64,000 nucleotides of DNA from positions 496,001-560,000 of the forward strand of contig CM065890.1 in the NCBI GenBank assembly GCA_033439255.1. Direction: 5' to 3'. Source of the DNA: Hericium rajendrae. Its lineage: Eukaryota > Basidiomycota > Agaricomycetes > Russulales > Hericiaceae. The position numbers and the translations under genes were made by a program. Shown here in pieces: positions 35,422-47,022 of the stretch (its first letter is position 1; every line of letters begins with the position of its first letter). Below the pieces are notes generated by a model that worked only from the letters and a program-made list of their open reading frames with translations, was not told the origin of the DNA and made no database searches.

Positions 35422-38124
35422 CCTTGTCTGTAATTCAGTCGCTCCTTATAGGCGTTCAGTTATACTTCCGCAATGTATCTATCCACACTTACGTGTCGGC
35501 GTCCTCCCGTGCTTCGCCTTTGCTGTATGTTCGGGCTATATGATGCGGTGCTATGGTCTAAACCGATCATTGATGTTAAGATGAGTGTCGATATTTAATT
35601 TGGATGCAGAAAATGAGGCACTTTATCTGCAGATGTAGTGCAACGCAAAATGAAACGATGCTGAGCGGTCGTTCTAGAAAGAGCGTCCAACAATGCACCT
35701 ACATTTGACTTTGAATCCCTTGAACATCGATCAATGATCACGGACGACCTGTGCTCTCCTGTGCTCCAAGCTGATGATCATGGCACAAGCACGAGTGCGC
35801 TGGGCCACCACAGAAACGAATGACCGTATCACACGTTTCAGCCATCCTATTTCGGCCAGCGGTGCACGTATACACTACGTTTCCTCGAACTTCAATAGCA
35901 GCGTTCTTTATGCAAATGAATGAATCCCAATTCTACGCCTCAATCCATCCGGAAACGGCAATGTAGCTATGATACCACCGTACGTTGTGTTCCGTTGCCG
36001 GAGCTGCGTGGCTGATTTTGTGTCATATCAGCTACCTTCAGCCTCACATTGAGCTCGAATCCAATGGCCTTGTTCCGCAGATTGATGGCGGAAAACTCAG
36101 ACGCCTGTCATATCGACGATCCTGAGGCATGAATACCTGCCTTTGGCAGAATAAGTTACCAGCGATCTGCCCGATAGACGCTTGGCGCCACAGACCGCGT
36201 CTGTTTTCTCCATTGTTAAACTTCCTGAAGTCTAACGGACTTGTGCTCCAGGTACATGTGGCTTGCAGCCTGTATTAAACATTGTACTTCCCTGCTAGTG
36301 AATATGCGGCGCTTCTCACGTTGGAGCTCGGGAGCTCTTGTACGAGATGTCGTGCCGAAACTTCATGGTCCCCTGCTGTCCCCCGGTTTCGAATGCCACA
36401 GGAGCGGCTTTCAGGGCAGGGAAGTCTCGTAATCTTCGCAGACACTGTCTTTTTTCGGTCATCTGGACGTGTTTGACTCCAATATCATAAGGCATTAGTA
36501 GCATTTCTCTTGGCATCTTGCTGCCTATGAAATATTGGCATTATCTGAAAGACTTTTGTTCCAGAGTCCATTGGTGCCTTCACGTACGATGCATATCTAT
36601 GTGTGGCGCAAGGATCCGCCTATGTGAAGACGCGCGCATCCTGTCATCGCGGACATCAGTGCAGCAGCGCACTTGAATAGCAAGTTTTATGGGTTGTATC
36701 GGATCGAAGGCGAGCGACAAGGTAAGTCTCGAAATTGAACGTTCAGTGGGAACGGCGATCAAATTACTACCGCGCTAAGCGAGGCCCTTGATCACGAAAA
36801 TACCCAGATCCTTCAGTCCTTCAATATGTCAAGCGTTCAATGTCGCATCCGCAGCAATGGATTCTGAGTCCTTTCAAGCTCACTCGTTGAATTGAGAACG
36901 ACGTGTTTTCCTCTGCATACCTTGCACCACCTGAATGCTAGGAATCAGATCCAAGCGATAAGCGTTTGATGATCCGACGCAGGGTGTCCAGGAGCGCTTC
37001 GCCACGGAACTCAAATCCGCGCATCACCACGTTTCAGACATCCTGTTGCAGTAATTGGTGCATGCGTTCACCACCATTTCTTTCCGCGGTAGCATTCATC
37101 GACAAGGATGGCGCTTTCACGCCTGCATTCCATCTGGAAAAGTGGTCAAATGCGTGTTCTCTTGCTCCAACTGCGTTGCTGACTTGACTTTGGAATAGCT
37201 GAATTCAGACTTACGTTGGACTCAAAATCATTGGTGGTACTCCGCGGACTAGGACTAGATCAAGGTCCCTTGACGAAATCGTCACATATTAGATGGCGCA
37301 ACGTGCAGGTCCATATTGATGTGCCCTGGAGGCTTTGCTTGGGAGAGGACGATCCTTCAGGGGGCTGTCCTTTGTCCTCTGATCCTTGGTCGCAGTTGCA
37401 TTTTTCGCGCCTGAGGCTGCACTTATGATGCACCGCATGCTTTCGCTTCATCCCCACATAGAGAAAGATGCTTGGCGCTCCGCTCGAAACAATGGTCCAA
37501 AAAGTCCGCCAGCTTGCGAGCTGCCCAATAGACGCGTAATGTCACATGGAGTCGGCATGTTTTCCTCTCCATTCTTCTTGATTGCTTACCTTTCGAGGCA
37601 CATGTGGCTTTCGATGTCCATAGAAGCATCCCAGGTACATGCTGGTTCCTCAAACTTAGCTACCGAAGCGAGATACCATGCCAAATGCGCACATCCCGCT
37701 GCTCCCTTGAGGTTTCACACACCTAGGAGACGGTATCAGGCCGTCAATGTCGCAGACATCTACCTTTTTCGATCAGACCGGTCTAATGATTTCAGGTGTT
37801 AGTAGAGTTCTGCATTGCATCGTGGCACGTAATACTGACAGAGACTCTCGATTCGGTGCAAAGGAGCGCTACATGTGGCGCCAGAGTCGTCTAACAAGAT
37901 TACTTACTCCATGGAGTATAGCATGACGGTGGCATTCTTTCCTATAGTGCATTGAATTGCTCAGTCTGGTTCAATGCATTCTGACGACGACTGCCTTCAA
38001 AGGCATGATCTATGGCTATGTGGTCTGTGGCGCTCCACCCGGGACCAATTAAAGCTTAGACGTATGCAGATTAATATAAAAGTCGCAGTGCTGACATTGC
38101 TCCGCTTGTCTCGACAGTCCAATA
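35422..38124. other. 2.7-kb gene desert with diverged internal repeats
   Basis: No gene with support. Two sub-regions look distantly alike. CACGTTTCAGCCATCCTATT (about 35833) pairs with CACGTTTCAGACATCCTGTT (about 37029). GTTTTC-TCCATT followed by GG-ACATGTGGCTT (about 36205-36265) pairs with about 37558-37608. This suggests an old duplication of something now unreadable. Confidence 0.35.
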
Positions 38125-39426
38125 ATGCCTCTCGCTCCGCTTGACAACCAAGGAACCCACCTTTACTTTGAGGATACGGGTGCCCTTCCTGGCATCTATA
38201 CTACCCTCGTAATAGTCCATGGTTCCGGATATAACAGCGGTATGCCCATTCGGTCTCACAGATTTGCGAGCGACTTGCATATTAATCCACCCTTAAATCG
38301 TACAGGAATCTTCAGGCCTATGTTCGTCCATGCCGCGGCCCATGGGCTTCGCCTCGTCACCGTGAACCGTCGCGAATACTCGAACTCTACTCCGCTCCCT
38401 GACCACGAGCTAGTCATGATGCGTGGAGGAGACATTGAAGCCGGCAAGGCATTCCTGCGCCGGCGGAGCCTCGAAGTCGGGCAATTCTTGAAATGGTTTC
38501 TTCAGAAAGAAATGATCCCGCCAATCAGCACGTCGGCTGGCGGAAGGGATGAAGGAGGTCTCGTCCTGCTAGGATGGTCTTCAGGTTGGGTGCATATCGC
38601 CCCTCTTCTGGCCTACGCAGACGAATTTCCGGATAACATAGTCAACGCGCTAACGCCGTATTTGAAGGGCCTGTGTTCCTATGGTGCGTGCTGCCAGTTC
38701 CTTCGTTACATGGTTCCTGACAGTCATACCGGACAACGAACTCGCTTTCACTTCGTAGACGCGCCCGATTTATTGATGGGGTTCCCTCGCACGGGCTCGT
38801 CGAAGGACTGGTATACGGCAATATCCGACGACTCGCTCACCCTGCCAGAGTACTGCGCGTGGTTTATCAACTGGGTCACCTCGTATTATGACCACCCCGG
38901 TCTGAAAACACGCGACTTCGACGGTTTCGCGCAGACAGGGATCGCTAATCCTCCTACGGACAAGCGCAGGACACACGACAGAATGTCGCTTCTGGACCAG
39001 GAGGCAATTTTGTGCGCAAGCGCGATCGAGCGCCTCGAACGTAGCCTGCACAAGGCGCCATCGGATATTTTTCTTTCTGCAACCGAGAAGATATTCGACA
39101 GGGCGAATGCTGCTATCTGGCCGAAGTGTAAGGTGTACGCTGTGTGGTGCGAGGAGACGTTATGGGCGTGCTTGTTGGGCGGCTGGCAGTTCGAAGACAT
39201 GTACTGGCAGAAGAAGGAACGGGGTGAGGTTGGTAGAGAGCTGGAGGTGCTGGCCATGCCAGGTTGCAACCACTTCGTGCGTGGAGTGACTCGTCTGTTT
39301 TTCTAAACTAATAATTTTTTTTTTCCGTAGCCCCACTGGGACAAACCGGAATTGACTTGTAAGGTCTTGTCCGAATTCTTCGGGCAGCCTCAAGAGGTAT
39401 TTGACGTGGGCGTCGCGCGGTTGTGA
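38125..39426 (+). CDS. Alpha/beta-hydrolase fold protein, paralogue 4
   Basis: Four exons: 38125-38239, 38306-38683, 38759-39276 and 39331-39426, giving 368 aa. Lengths of exons 1 and 2 (115, 378) match paralogue 1 exactly, so the two pairs 1/4 and 2/3 form subfamilies. Oxyanion strand VIVHGSGYNSG, nucleophile elbow GWSSG in LVLLGWSSGWVH, exon 3 start DAPDLLMGFPRTG in place of DTPRW/DGPRW, and CNHF|PHWDKPEL with the catalytic His context. The last exon is 14 codons longer than in the others (SEFFGQPQEVFDVGVARL). The unspliced frame would also run on and stop early, so splicing evidence matters here. Confidence 0.86.
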
Positions 39427-40144
39427 GTAGGTTCGAGTAAGCAGCTCAACTGGCTCGCATTTGATTTACAATATCTGCTATTGTACGACGAGGTCTCTGC
39501 ATATGGATTAGGTTGGCAATCTATATTTGATAGTGTGATGGGAATATGACTCTGAGCTGGGCAAAATCATGAACCCGATCGAGGCGACAGCGTTCAATGC
39601 GTGAATTGATTGCGAGGCAAGCTAAACCGCCATTTTGAACTAGGGATGCGGTACACCAGATATCAGATACACCTCAAAGTATGGCTTTCAATTGCCGATC
39701 ATGGTATTCATGTTCTTCCGCCAAAAGTATATTGATAGCAGTACCAGCGCCGGCAATAAATTAGCGACTTCGAACACGAGAAAGATTTTCGACCTCTCTG
39801 CTTAGTCCGAACTCAGCAACGTGGTAATGGGCCCGGAAGAACAGCGACACCATGGAGAGTTGCTTTATCGTCGTAAAGAAGTGATCCGCAGCTCGATTTC
39901 TATCATTTCACCTGGCAGCCAAAAGCCACCCTTGTGCGCAACATCTGATGCTTTTGTGGACCAGATACTATTCCGTGTGCTGCTTGTGATATAAGTATGA
40001 TACCAGGACAGCTTCGAGCATGCAGAAGTCGGTGCATTCGCGGAATTCAGTGCGAAGCGATTATTTGGAGAAAACATCTGATGGAGCAGATCGGGGACCA
40101 CTCGACTCAAACTCGTTGTGCCGAATGGATACGTGTCCGCATAA
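39427..40144. other. Intergenic spacer
   Basis: AT-rich 3' flank of hydrolase 4 and 3' flank of the PIG-P gene on the minus strand. No gene seen. Confidence 0.5.
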
Positions 40145-40772
40145 TCAAGGAGGGGCGTCCTGTGTGTCGTCTTGGCCGACATTCTGATGGTCATACAGGA
40201 CGCGATTGACGAGCGTGATGGGTATATCATATAGTTCTGGAATTGTGCGCGGATGATATGGTTCGATGTATGAGGGTCGGGATGTAATGCTTGAGCATCT
40301 GCGCGTTCGGACAGATTAGGATTCCAGGTATTCCAGGTATCAGAATAGGAAGAACACGTGCGATATGTGGACCGGTGGTTATGCTCATATCTTCGACCGG
40401 CGACGTGTTGTAAAACGCCAGCGCGAAATACTTGAAGTACATGAGCAGGACCACCACGACTGTCCATGCGGGGACAAGCAGGGTTCATTCCCTGTGCCGC
40501 TGTCAATGCATGTCCCGCTATCATCATCGACGTAATGTGCACGCAGCCATGCACCTACTTGGATACCATGTGACGCCGAGCGCAGCTACCGAGCTGTCTG
40601 GAAAGAGCACCCAGAAGAGATACGCGATGAAGAGAAGGTAGGTCGAGGACCAGGCGGTGAAGCCATAGATCTCGGGTGCGCGGAAGCAGTATTGTGGAGG
40701 TGGGAGGAGCGGATGTGGCACCAGGGGCGACGTCGGTGAGGCTGGTAACTTGGCTTGGCGCATGTCGGTCAT
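40145..40772 (-). pseudogene. PIG-P (GPI-GlcNAc transferase subunit) gene with in-frame stop
   Basis: PIG-P (Gpi19 in yeast) is an ER membrane subunit of the complex that adds GlcNAc to phosphatidylinositol, the first step of GPI anchors. Exon 1 reads PEIYGFTAWSSTYLLFIAYL and FWVLFPDSSVAALGVTWYPSR; after an intron come TLLVPAWTVVVVLLMYFKYF and ALAFYNTSPVED. The C-terminus ELYDIPITLVNRVLY with stop at 40147-40145 is in a third frame, reachable by a GT..AG intron from about 40360 to 40253. In the natural splice (AGTAG|GTGCAT to CACAG|G) the conserved Trp after YPSRE is TGA (40485-40487). An alternative acceptor (GGACAG, near 40460) would skip the TGA but delete the REW..PAW motif. It may be dead, or an annotation or sequencing error. 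Confidence 0.7.
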
Positions 40773-41234
40773 CAGTAAGCTGTTATGTAAGTACAAGTTT
40801 ACAATGTCAGCAAGGAGAGCACTGCAGCACCAGGTCAAGGGGCATCCGGAATCCTGAGCGCCCAAAAACGACTACCCAGTGGTATGACATGAAAATCGAG
40901 GACCCCGAAGGGTAACGCCACAATTTGCAGTATCCTCGCCTTGCTCAGTGAATCGCTCACAGAGACTCGTTCGTCTTCGAACAAAGTGGTGGAAATCGAT
41001 GACCAATGTGACCGATTACATGCTGAGAGTACACATGAATATTCTCGCCATTTGTCCTGTCGTCATTTCCTGACAATCTAAATAGCATTCCAACATTCCG
41101 TTGCTCAAGCGCCCAGGCTGGCGCTCACTTTGCGCTTGCTTTGCGCTCACTGCAAGCCCACGACGCGTCTCTGACTAAGATTTTTTTCCATTTATAGTCA
41201 TGGTAGCGGTTTCCTGGGGTCCTTCACGGAGGGG
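40773..41234. other. Intergenic spacer
   Basis: No gene. It has a small direct-repeat patch GCGCTCACTTTGCGCTTGCT near 41122. It lies upstream of the PIG-P gene. Confidence 0.4.
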
Positions 41235-41568
41235 TAAGGCAGGCGAAATACAAAAGCGACCATCATCACATGATCCGTGACACAGTGTGACCCCTCCTAC
41301 AACGCTGTCGCTGCCGCGACAAGGCTGCGCGGATTTCCGCCTTGCTCGACATTGTATTTCTTATTCCTCAGGCTGTAGTCAACTTCTGCTTATTCTAAGA
41401 ACATCAGAAATTTTATAAAATCATGTACTTTAAATTGATGTTTTCGAATTTCCGTCGCAAGATCTGTGAATGACAGAATACCAGCTGCACTACGAAAGTA
41501 ACGCTTTACCGCAAAGCTTCAAGCTTTACTCACGTGATGATGGTCGCTTTTGTATTTCGCCTGCCTTA
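41235..41568. mobile_element. MITE-like element with 39-base terminal inverted repeats
   Basis: The left end TAAGGCAGGCGAAATACAAA... (41235-41273) and the right end (41530-41568) are reverse complements with 38 of 39 bases matching. They enclose 256 bases with no coding capacity. If the outer TA is the duplicated target, the ends read AGGCAGGCG..., as in Tc1/mariner-type elements (TA target); TAA/TTA would suit PIF/Harbinger. High arm identity suggests recent activity. No transposase is in the window, so it would be non-autonomous. Confidence 0.75.
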
Positions 41569-41849
41569 GTCGTTTTAGTGAATTCTGATCCCGGACGCCC
41601 CTTGCACCAGGTGAGCCGCAAGTAGTCGGTATCAGCAGATTAGATAAGATCCTTCGGCGTCTACCACATATTGGTAGGCGACCATAATGATGCTGCAGCC
41701 ATAGTGACAAGACGGCCATCTCATCGTCCGACATCGAGTCGGACTCTTAATCAGAGTCCTCACCTAGGCTCCAAAAGCTGTATACCACGCCTTATTTTTG
41801 AGGCTTAACTCGGCGAAAGAAGCATCATATTCACTAAATAAGTTCAGCA

Positions 41850-43717
41850 ATGTCAACTAGACACCTTGAAAAGTCATTCGCAACGTAAGTCCTCATAAAT
41901 AATGCCAGACCGGTACCCATGTATAAGCCACGTATCAGCGTTCTAACTCTTTCTACTCAAGGGCCCACCAGGATCTCTGGAAAATGTATGTGAAGCCCCG
42001 AATCATCCATACGCAAGGGGTATCCCTTCGTGACAACCCAGACGTCATTCAGCTCGCGCGTCAGAAACTAGACGATGAAGTGGCGATCTTGCTTACTGCT
42101 GTATCCATCCTCCGCACACGTCGTAACGCGCTTTCCCGCATTGCTAGCCTTCCATCCGAAGTCCTGGCCCGTATCTTCTACTTTCAAGATAGACACATTA
42201 GTCTGCTCAAGGGCAAGAGGCTTGGCTGGATCCGAGTGACCCACGTTTGTAGGTTCTGGCGCGAAACAGCACTTCAACATCCCAGTTTATGGAGCGAGAT
42301 CACAGATCAATTAGGGGTGAAGTGGATGAACATGATGCTCGTTCGCGCAAAATCGGCGCCAATATCGTACTCTCAGCAGGACAAGGTTATCGCACATCGT
42401 GCCATTGCTGTGCACCTCTTCCATATGCATCGTTTGTCCGTCGAAGGGTCCCCCAGCGCCATGACTCCCATCTTACAAGCCATGACAACATCCGCGGCGC
42501 CGATCCTGGAATCCGTGCAGCTGCATAATGAGGGCTCCCGCGCTGGCGAAGGTTGTGTACTCCCATCCGACATATTCAACGCCCACGCTCCCAGGCTCCG
42601 TCGATTTGAGCTACGGAATATCCAGGTTCCATGGTCTATACCCATTCTTCGAGGCCTGACCCATCTCCACATCGGCAATCGTCACAACCCACCTGCAAGC
42701 GATGGCGATGTTACTGTATACACGCAATTCTTCTGCGCTCTTCGCGAGATGTCTGCCCTTGAGGATTTATCTCTGTCGTATTGTCTTCCCGCGGAGCCTA
42801 GGGATGCTCCCAGCATTCAGCCAGTGATGCTGCCTCGTGTCGAGAAACTGCATCTGGGCAGCGGCTTCACAGTTGAATGTGCAGGTGTCATCAAGAACCT
42901 GCGAATGACTCCGTCCTGTGATATCACAATTTCATGCACGAGACTTGATCCAATCCCGTTCCAAAGCATGATCTCGTGCATCATGGCCCAAACCCCCTCC
43001 ACCGTCAATCAACCACCCTTATTGACGATGTTTTTGTCGACCACAAGTGAACATCCCTACTACCGAGTCCCAATATGGCAGCTCCGCTTCTGGCCTGCGG
43101 GGAGTTCCCCCGATCTGGCCGACCTTCATCAGGATCGACAGCATGCCCCTTCCGTCTCAGTCCTAGTCGATTTGCAGGAAGACGAACTGAATACCGATTT
43201 ACAGGCTCTATGCCAATCGCCTCCCAAGGACATCATCCGCGACCTGATCATCAGACCGGGTTGCGTTGACTGGCCGCTAACACCCGAGGACTGGATCTTC
43301 GCTCTCGGGCAGTACACAGCCATCGAGAACATGGCAGTCGAGGGAGAGGTTGCGCACGCTTTGTGCGGGGCGTTAGGCATTCCGCGTTCGGGGCTGCCAG
43401 AAGGCACGGACGACATCCAGCTCACATACGAGCAGCTAGTCCTTCGAAATCTCAAGCGTGTCGAGTTCAAGCGAGTCAAGTTCCATGCGAGCTATGAATT
43501 GGAACGTGTTGGCGAGAACGGGGAACGCAACATCATCAGCATGGGGATAATTTACGACATGCTGAAGACATCACTTTCTCGCCGCCGTGCAGTGTCCGAT
43601 ATAGCTCTGAGTCTCTTCATCAGAGAATGCTCGATCAATCCAGAGCAAATTCGAGAACTGCAAGAGATCGTGGAAGTCGATTGGGACCATTTGCAAGGCC
43701 CGTCCCAAGAAAACTAG
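41850..43717 (+). CDS. F-box protein
   Basis: Two exons: 41850-41884 (MSTRHLEKSFAT start) and 41962-43717, with a 77-base intron (donor GTAAGT, branch-like TTCTAAC, acceptor CAAG), giving 596 aa. Choosing this start rather than the internal ATG at 41984 restores HQDLWK, a motif shared with the fragments at 51700 and 52500. It has coiled-coil-like LDDEVAILLTAVSILRTRRN, F-box core LPSEVLARIFYF (about 76-87), then LGWIRVTHVCRFWRETALQH and LW; the rest is LRR-like. Predicted SCF adaptor. It belongs to the same family as the gene at 269 but is diverged. Neighbouring F-box fragments show that the family is turning over locally. Confidence 0.88.
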
Positions 43718-44049
43718 ATGCTTTCCATACTCGTTTGGAATAGGAACTGTTTAATTGAGTGATATACGTACTGTCTGTTGTGCCCTTCTGCACCGTGCCG
43801 TCTCTCTGCACAGCCTGATGCCACCCAAGGTCTTCCACAGAGGAAGTCTGGACATAATTCTTCCACGGAGGACATCCGTGAGCTCGAAACGTCAGCGATA
43901 AACACTTCATCATCACGACGCTAAGCTGGAAAGCAGAGAAATTTTCATTCGCGGTTCAAAGTATCATAGCACAAGACCTCCTGCCATACATACGGTAGAT
44001 CCATCACATCATACATCCTGCAAATAGAAGCTATCCTCCACACAACACA
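43718..44049. other. Intergenic spacer
   Basis: 3' flank of the F-box gene, nothing recognised. Confidence 0.5.
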
Positions 44050-45290
44050 GATCAGAATGACCTAGCATTCCGCTGCGTCGAATCAGTTCGCGCTGGGCTC
44101 AGCAGCGATCTATACGTTGTGCCTCTTGAGAAACTCTGCGATGATATTCTCCTCGGTCTCCTTTGGACGGCTTCGCACATTGATCGCGTTCGGCCGATGC
44201 AAAGCCAGACGAAGCTCCTGGAGACGTAGAACGTAGACATTCTGCAGGCCATCGGTGGCCTAGGGACTAGCAGGGAATGGATTAACGAGGCGCAAGACCT
44301 GGAAATGGGGCGAGCCGCGAAGGAAGTCGAGAAATTGAGGTAGGGGGTTGGAGACCGTCTCGTATGCGTCGAACGTCATGCAGATAGGTGGCCACGAGAT
44401 CGTGTCAAGAAGGCCATACGTTGTGATTAGAGCGGCGAGGCGGCGTCGCCACAATATTAGTCGCCAGAAACGCGACATCCTGCTCGTATGTGTAGTACCT
44501 GATTGTGAGAGACTCGATGATCACGTTAAAGCATGGGTGCAAAGAAACGGCACGGTCCATTCACCGGCACATATGCGGCATATCCTCCGCATGTGCGGGC
44601 TGGCTGCGTTCGCCACCGATGATGCGCAGAGTTCTTTCAAATGCGAGAAAGATACTGAGGATGCAGCATAAGTCGCATAACCGGTCATCCCCGGTAGCGA
44701 TGACAAAGTGTTGTTCAGATGCATCGGATGGAGGTCCGACTCCGCGCAGAGGAGTGCCTCTTCGATCCCAACACAGGACAGGCGTTCTATGTCCAGAGTA
44801 GTCCAGGGTCATTCGGCGCCGTTTGCGGCACACGTGCGTTACCCTCGCCCAACCGAGAATGTCCCTGCACTTGATCAGATGGCCGTTGAGTCTGTGGTTC
44901 GCCATGGTTAAGTTCCAGCTTTGGCTCTATTCGTGGATCTCTAAAACCGCAGCGAACGCAAAGACGTGGCCCACCGGGACTTTGGGCGGAACACGTGACT
45001 TGCGGCCGCGCGCGACGCGCAGGATGATAAGTTCCGGCGCGATCATCTGGTGGGAGTCAGCAGCGCGCCACGGATGGGAGACGAACGGGAGACGCGCACC
45101 TCGATCTGCACGACGAACGGGTAGAGCACGTTCCACGCCTGGTTGCTCGTGGCGAAAGGCATTTCGCCGTCTTTTGAGCGCTATGGATGTTACAGAGGAC
45201 CTCAATTTCACCATTGAGGAGCTTCTCGGCCTCGAGGTCGGGCCCTGAGGACAGTAGATTCAATTCGGAGAGCCGTGATGTGACGCTGGA
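44050..45290 (-). pseudogene. Decayed F-box gene
   Basis: Pieces in F-box gene order on the minus strand but in several frames: LEAEKLLNGEIEVLCNI with ALKRRRNAFR (about 45230-45140), LGWARVTHVCRKRRRMTLDY (about 44845-44785), a leucine-rich stretch SVSFSHLKELCASSVANA (about 44640), LATNIVATPPRRS, then MTFDAYETVSNPLPQFLDFL and FQVLRLVNPFP (about 44390-44270). The LPPEVL..IF core itself is not readable. Probably an old copy related to the F-box gene at 41850 and to the fragments near 52400. Confidence 0.6.
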
Positions 45291-46917
45291 CTTCCAGAAA
45301 GACCTGTGTTCCGAATAATCATGATGATCTTATTAGATGATCTTATTATGCTGTAGATATTACGGTAGAAACATACTGTGGAGCATCAGCTGTCATTCTT
45401 CTCCATCGTTCCAGATCCTATTTGGTCAAGAAATTCTAGGTGGACTCAGTCGAACATGAGTTTAAGAGCGAATATGACACATCTTGCGGAGACCAGACTG
45501 TACATGAAACCGGTCAGGATGTACGTTTGCCAGTGCGCTTTGATATGGTGAACACGTTCGAGAATGTTCGAATGGTGGCAAGTTCCCGCGTAGGCTATGC
45601 TCGGCGCCTCGCGCGGTGTCGGTGCGCTTGCGTGAAACGCTCGACAAATGCTCGACAAATGCTCTGCTACAAGCCCGTGATCATCAAGCTGTGACCCGTT
45701 GAAGTATCAATGTAAGAATACTAGTACGTACTTATGAGCCGCAAGTGTATTGCTCGTGAAACCGAGCTTGTCGAAGGTGAGGGTGTAGAGCGACGAGCGA
45801 ACTTGAGAAAGTCCAACGGATCACTTCCGGACTTTGCCGGGCCGCCCGGAAATGTGGGTCCAAATAGGTCCAAATATTTCACCGTCTCGCTTTACGAACA
45901 ACTCTCACTGAATCTGCGACGATGCAACCCACAGGTCTGTCCATCTCCATCCTTTTGAATTAACTCTCACCAGCCTGAGCTATATTCGCATTTGGCCAGA
46001 CTTGGACGCTGCCTGTCACAATCTCCTAAGTGCTATTACGCTCCCACTTGGAGTGAAGCCTCCGCGTCGGGATGAAGCCCATTCCGTTCTAGTCCCATAT
46101 CATCCCACATCGCCGGCGTCTCGCCCTCAGCTTTTAACGTAAAAGGCGTGCCGCAGTGGACGCAGCTTATAGCACAGCTCGGACTATGCTATTTTCTGCT
46201 CTTGCAGCGCGAGCATCGTACCCTGAAAGATGCACATTGTAGAGACGTCATAGGTAAGCAAAGATCCAGAGGTACCCTTCATATTCTGATGCATGCTAGT
46301 ATGCTTTGGGGTAGTTGTCCTTATTGCAGCATTACTCCACTTTTCCGTCGTGAAGTCAGCTGCATTGCTCTGAGGCTGTAGCAGATGACTTGCATAGCGC
46401 GTGAGCTTCAGACGGGATTCTGACAACTGATCTGAACCGGAGCTCGCATGGGCTGGCCATCTCGCCGCATGCCATTCTTCCATGCATACTTTGCTCACAT
46501 GTTCACAAGAATGTAACGCTAATAGCCGTAAGCGCCTATGATGCACAGATCAAGTCACGCCCGTCTATCGCTAGCGAATGCAGACAGTCTTTGCTGTCGT
46601 TGAAGTGGCGGATCCTTAGTCGTTGTCCTTGACAATACCTTCTGGATTCCAGTGCGCGTTGGTAGTCTACACGCGAAGGGGTAACGAGCATTGACAGATG
46701 GGAACAGCTTTCCATGTTACCATCTTCACACAATGCTCTCGGCGCCCAACATCACGGCAGTGCTTCTGGGCTCTGGATTGTGAGCGTCATAGCTTATACT
46801 AAGGTCAATGCACGTTGGGGCTGAAACCCGCAGAACAAAGCAGCGGTCACACCTGAATTGTTTGTTTTCCGACTGGCCCAACGAGCCTCGCGCAGTTGGC
46901 GCGCATGCAGCCTCGCG
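45291..46917. other. 1.6-kb intergenic region upstream of SSP 1
   Basis: No gene with support. The right 300 bases form the 5' flank of the secreted-protein gene at 47023. Short open frames at 45440-45700 on both strands lack motifs. Confidence 0.4.
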
Positions 46918-46925
46918 TATAAATA
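46918..46925 (+). promoter_or_regulatory. TATA box of SSP gene 1
   Basis: TATAAATA in the context GCCTCGCGTATAAATATGCG, 105 bases before the ATG at 47023. The same box with near-identical flanks and spacing precedes the other two SSP genes. Confidence 0.8.
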
Positions 46926-47022
46926 TGCGCTGCTCATGCATGTACTTCTACAGAAACAACTCCCAACTTGTTTTGTATCTGGTCTCCTCAGCACTACCGC
47001 ACCTCGTCTACCTATCTGCATC

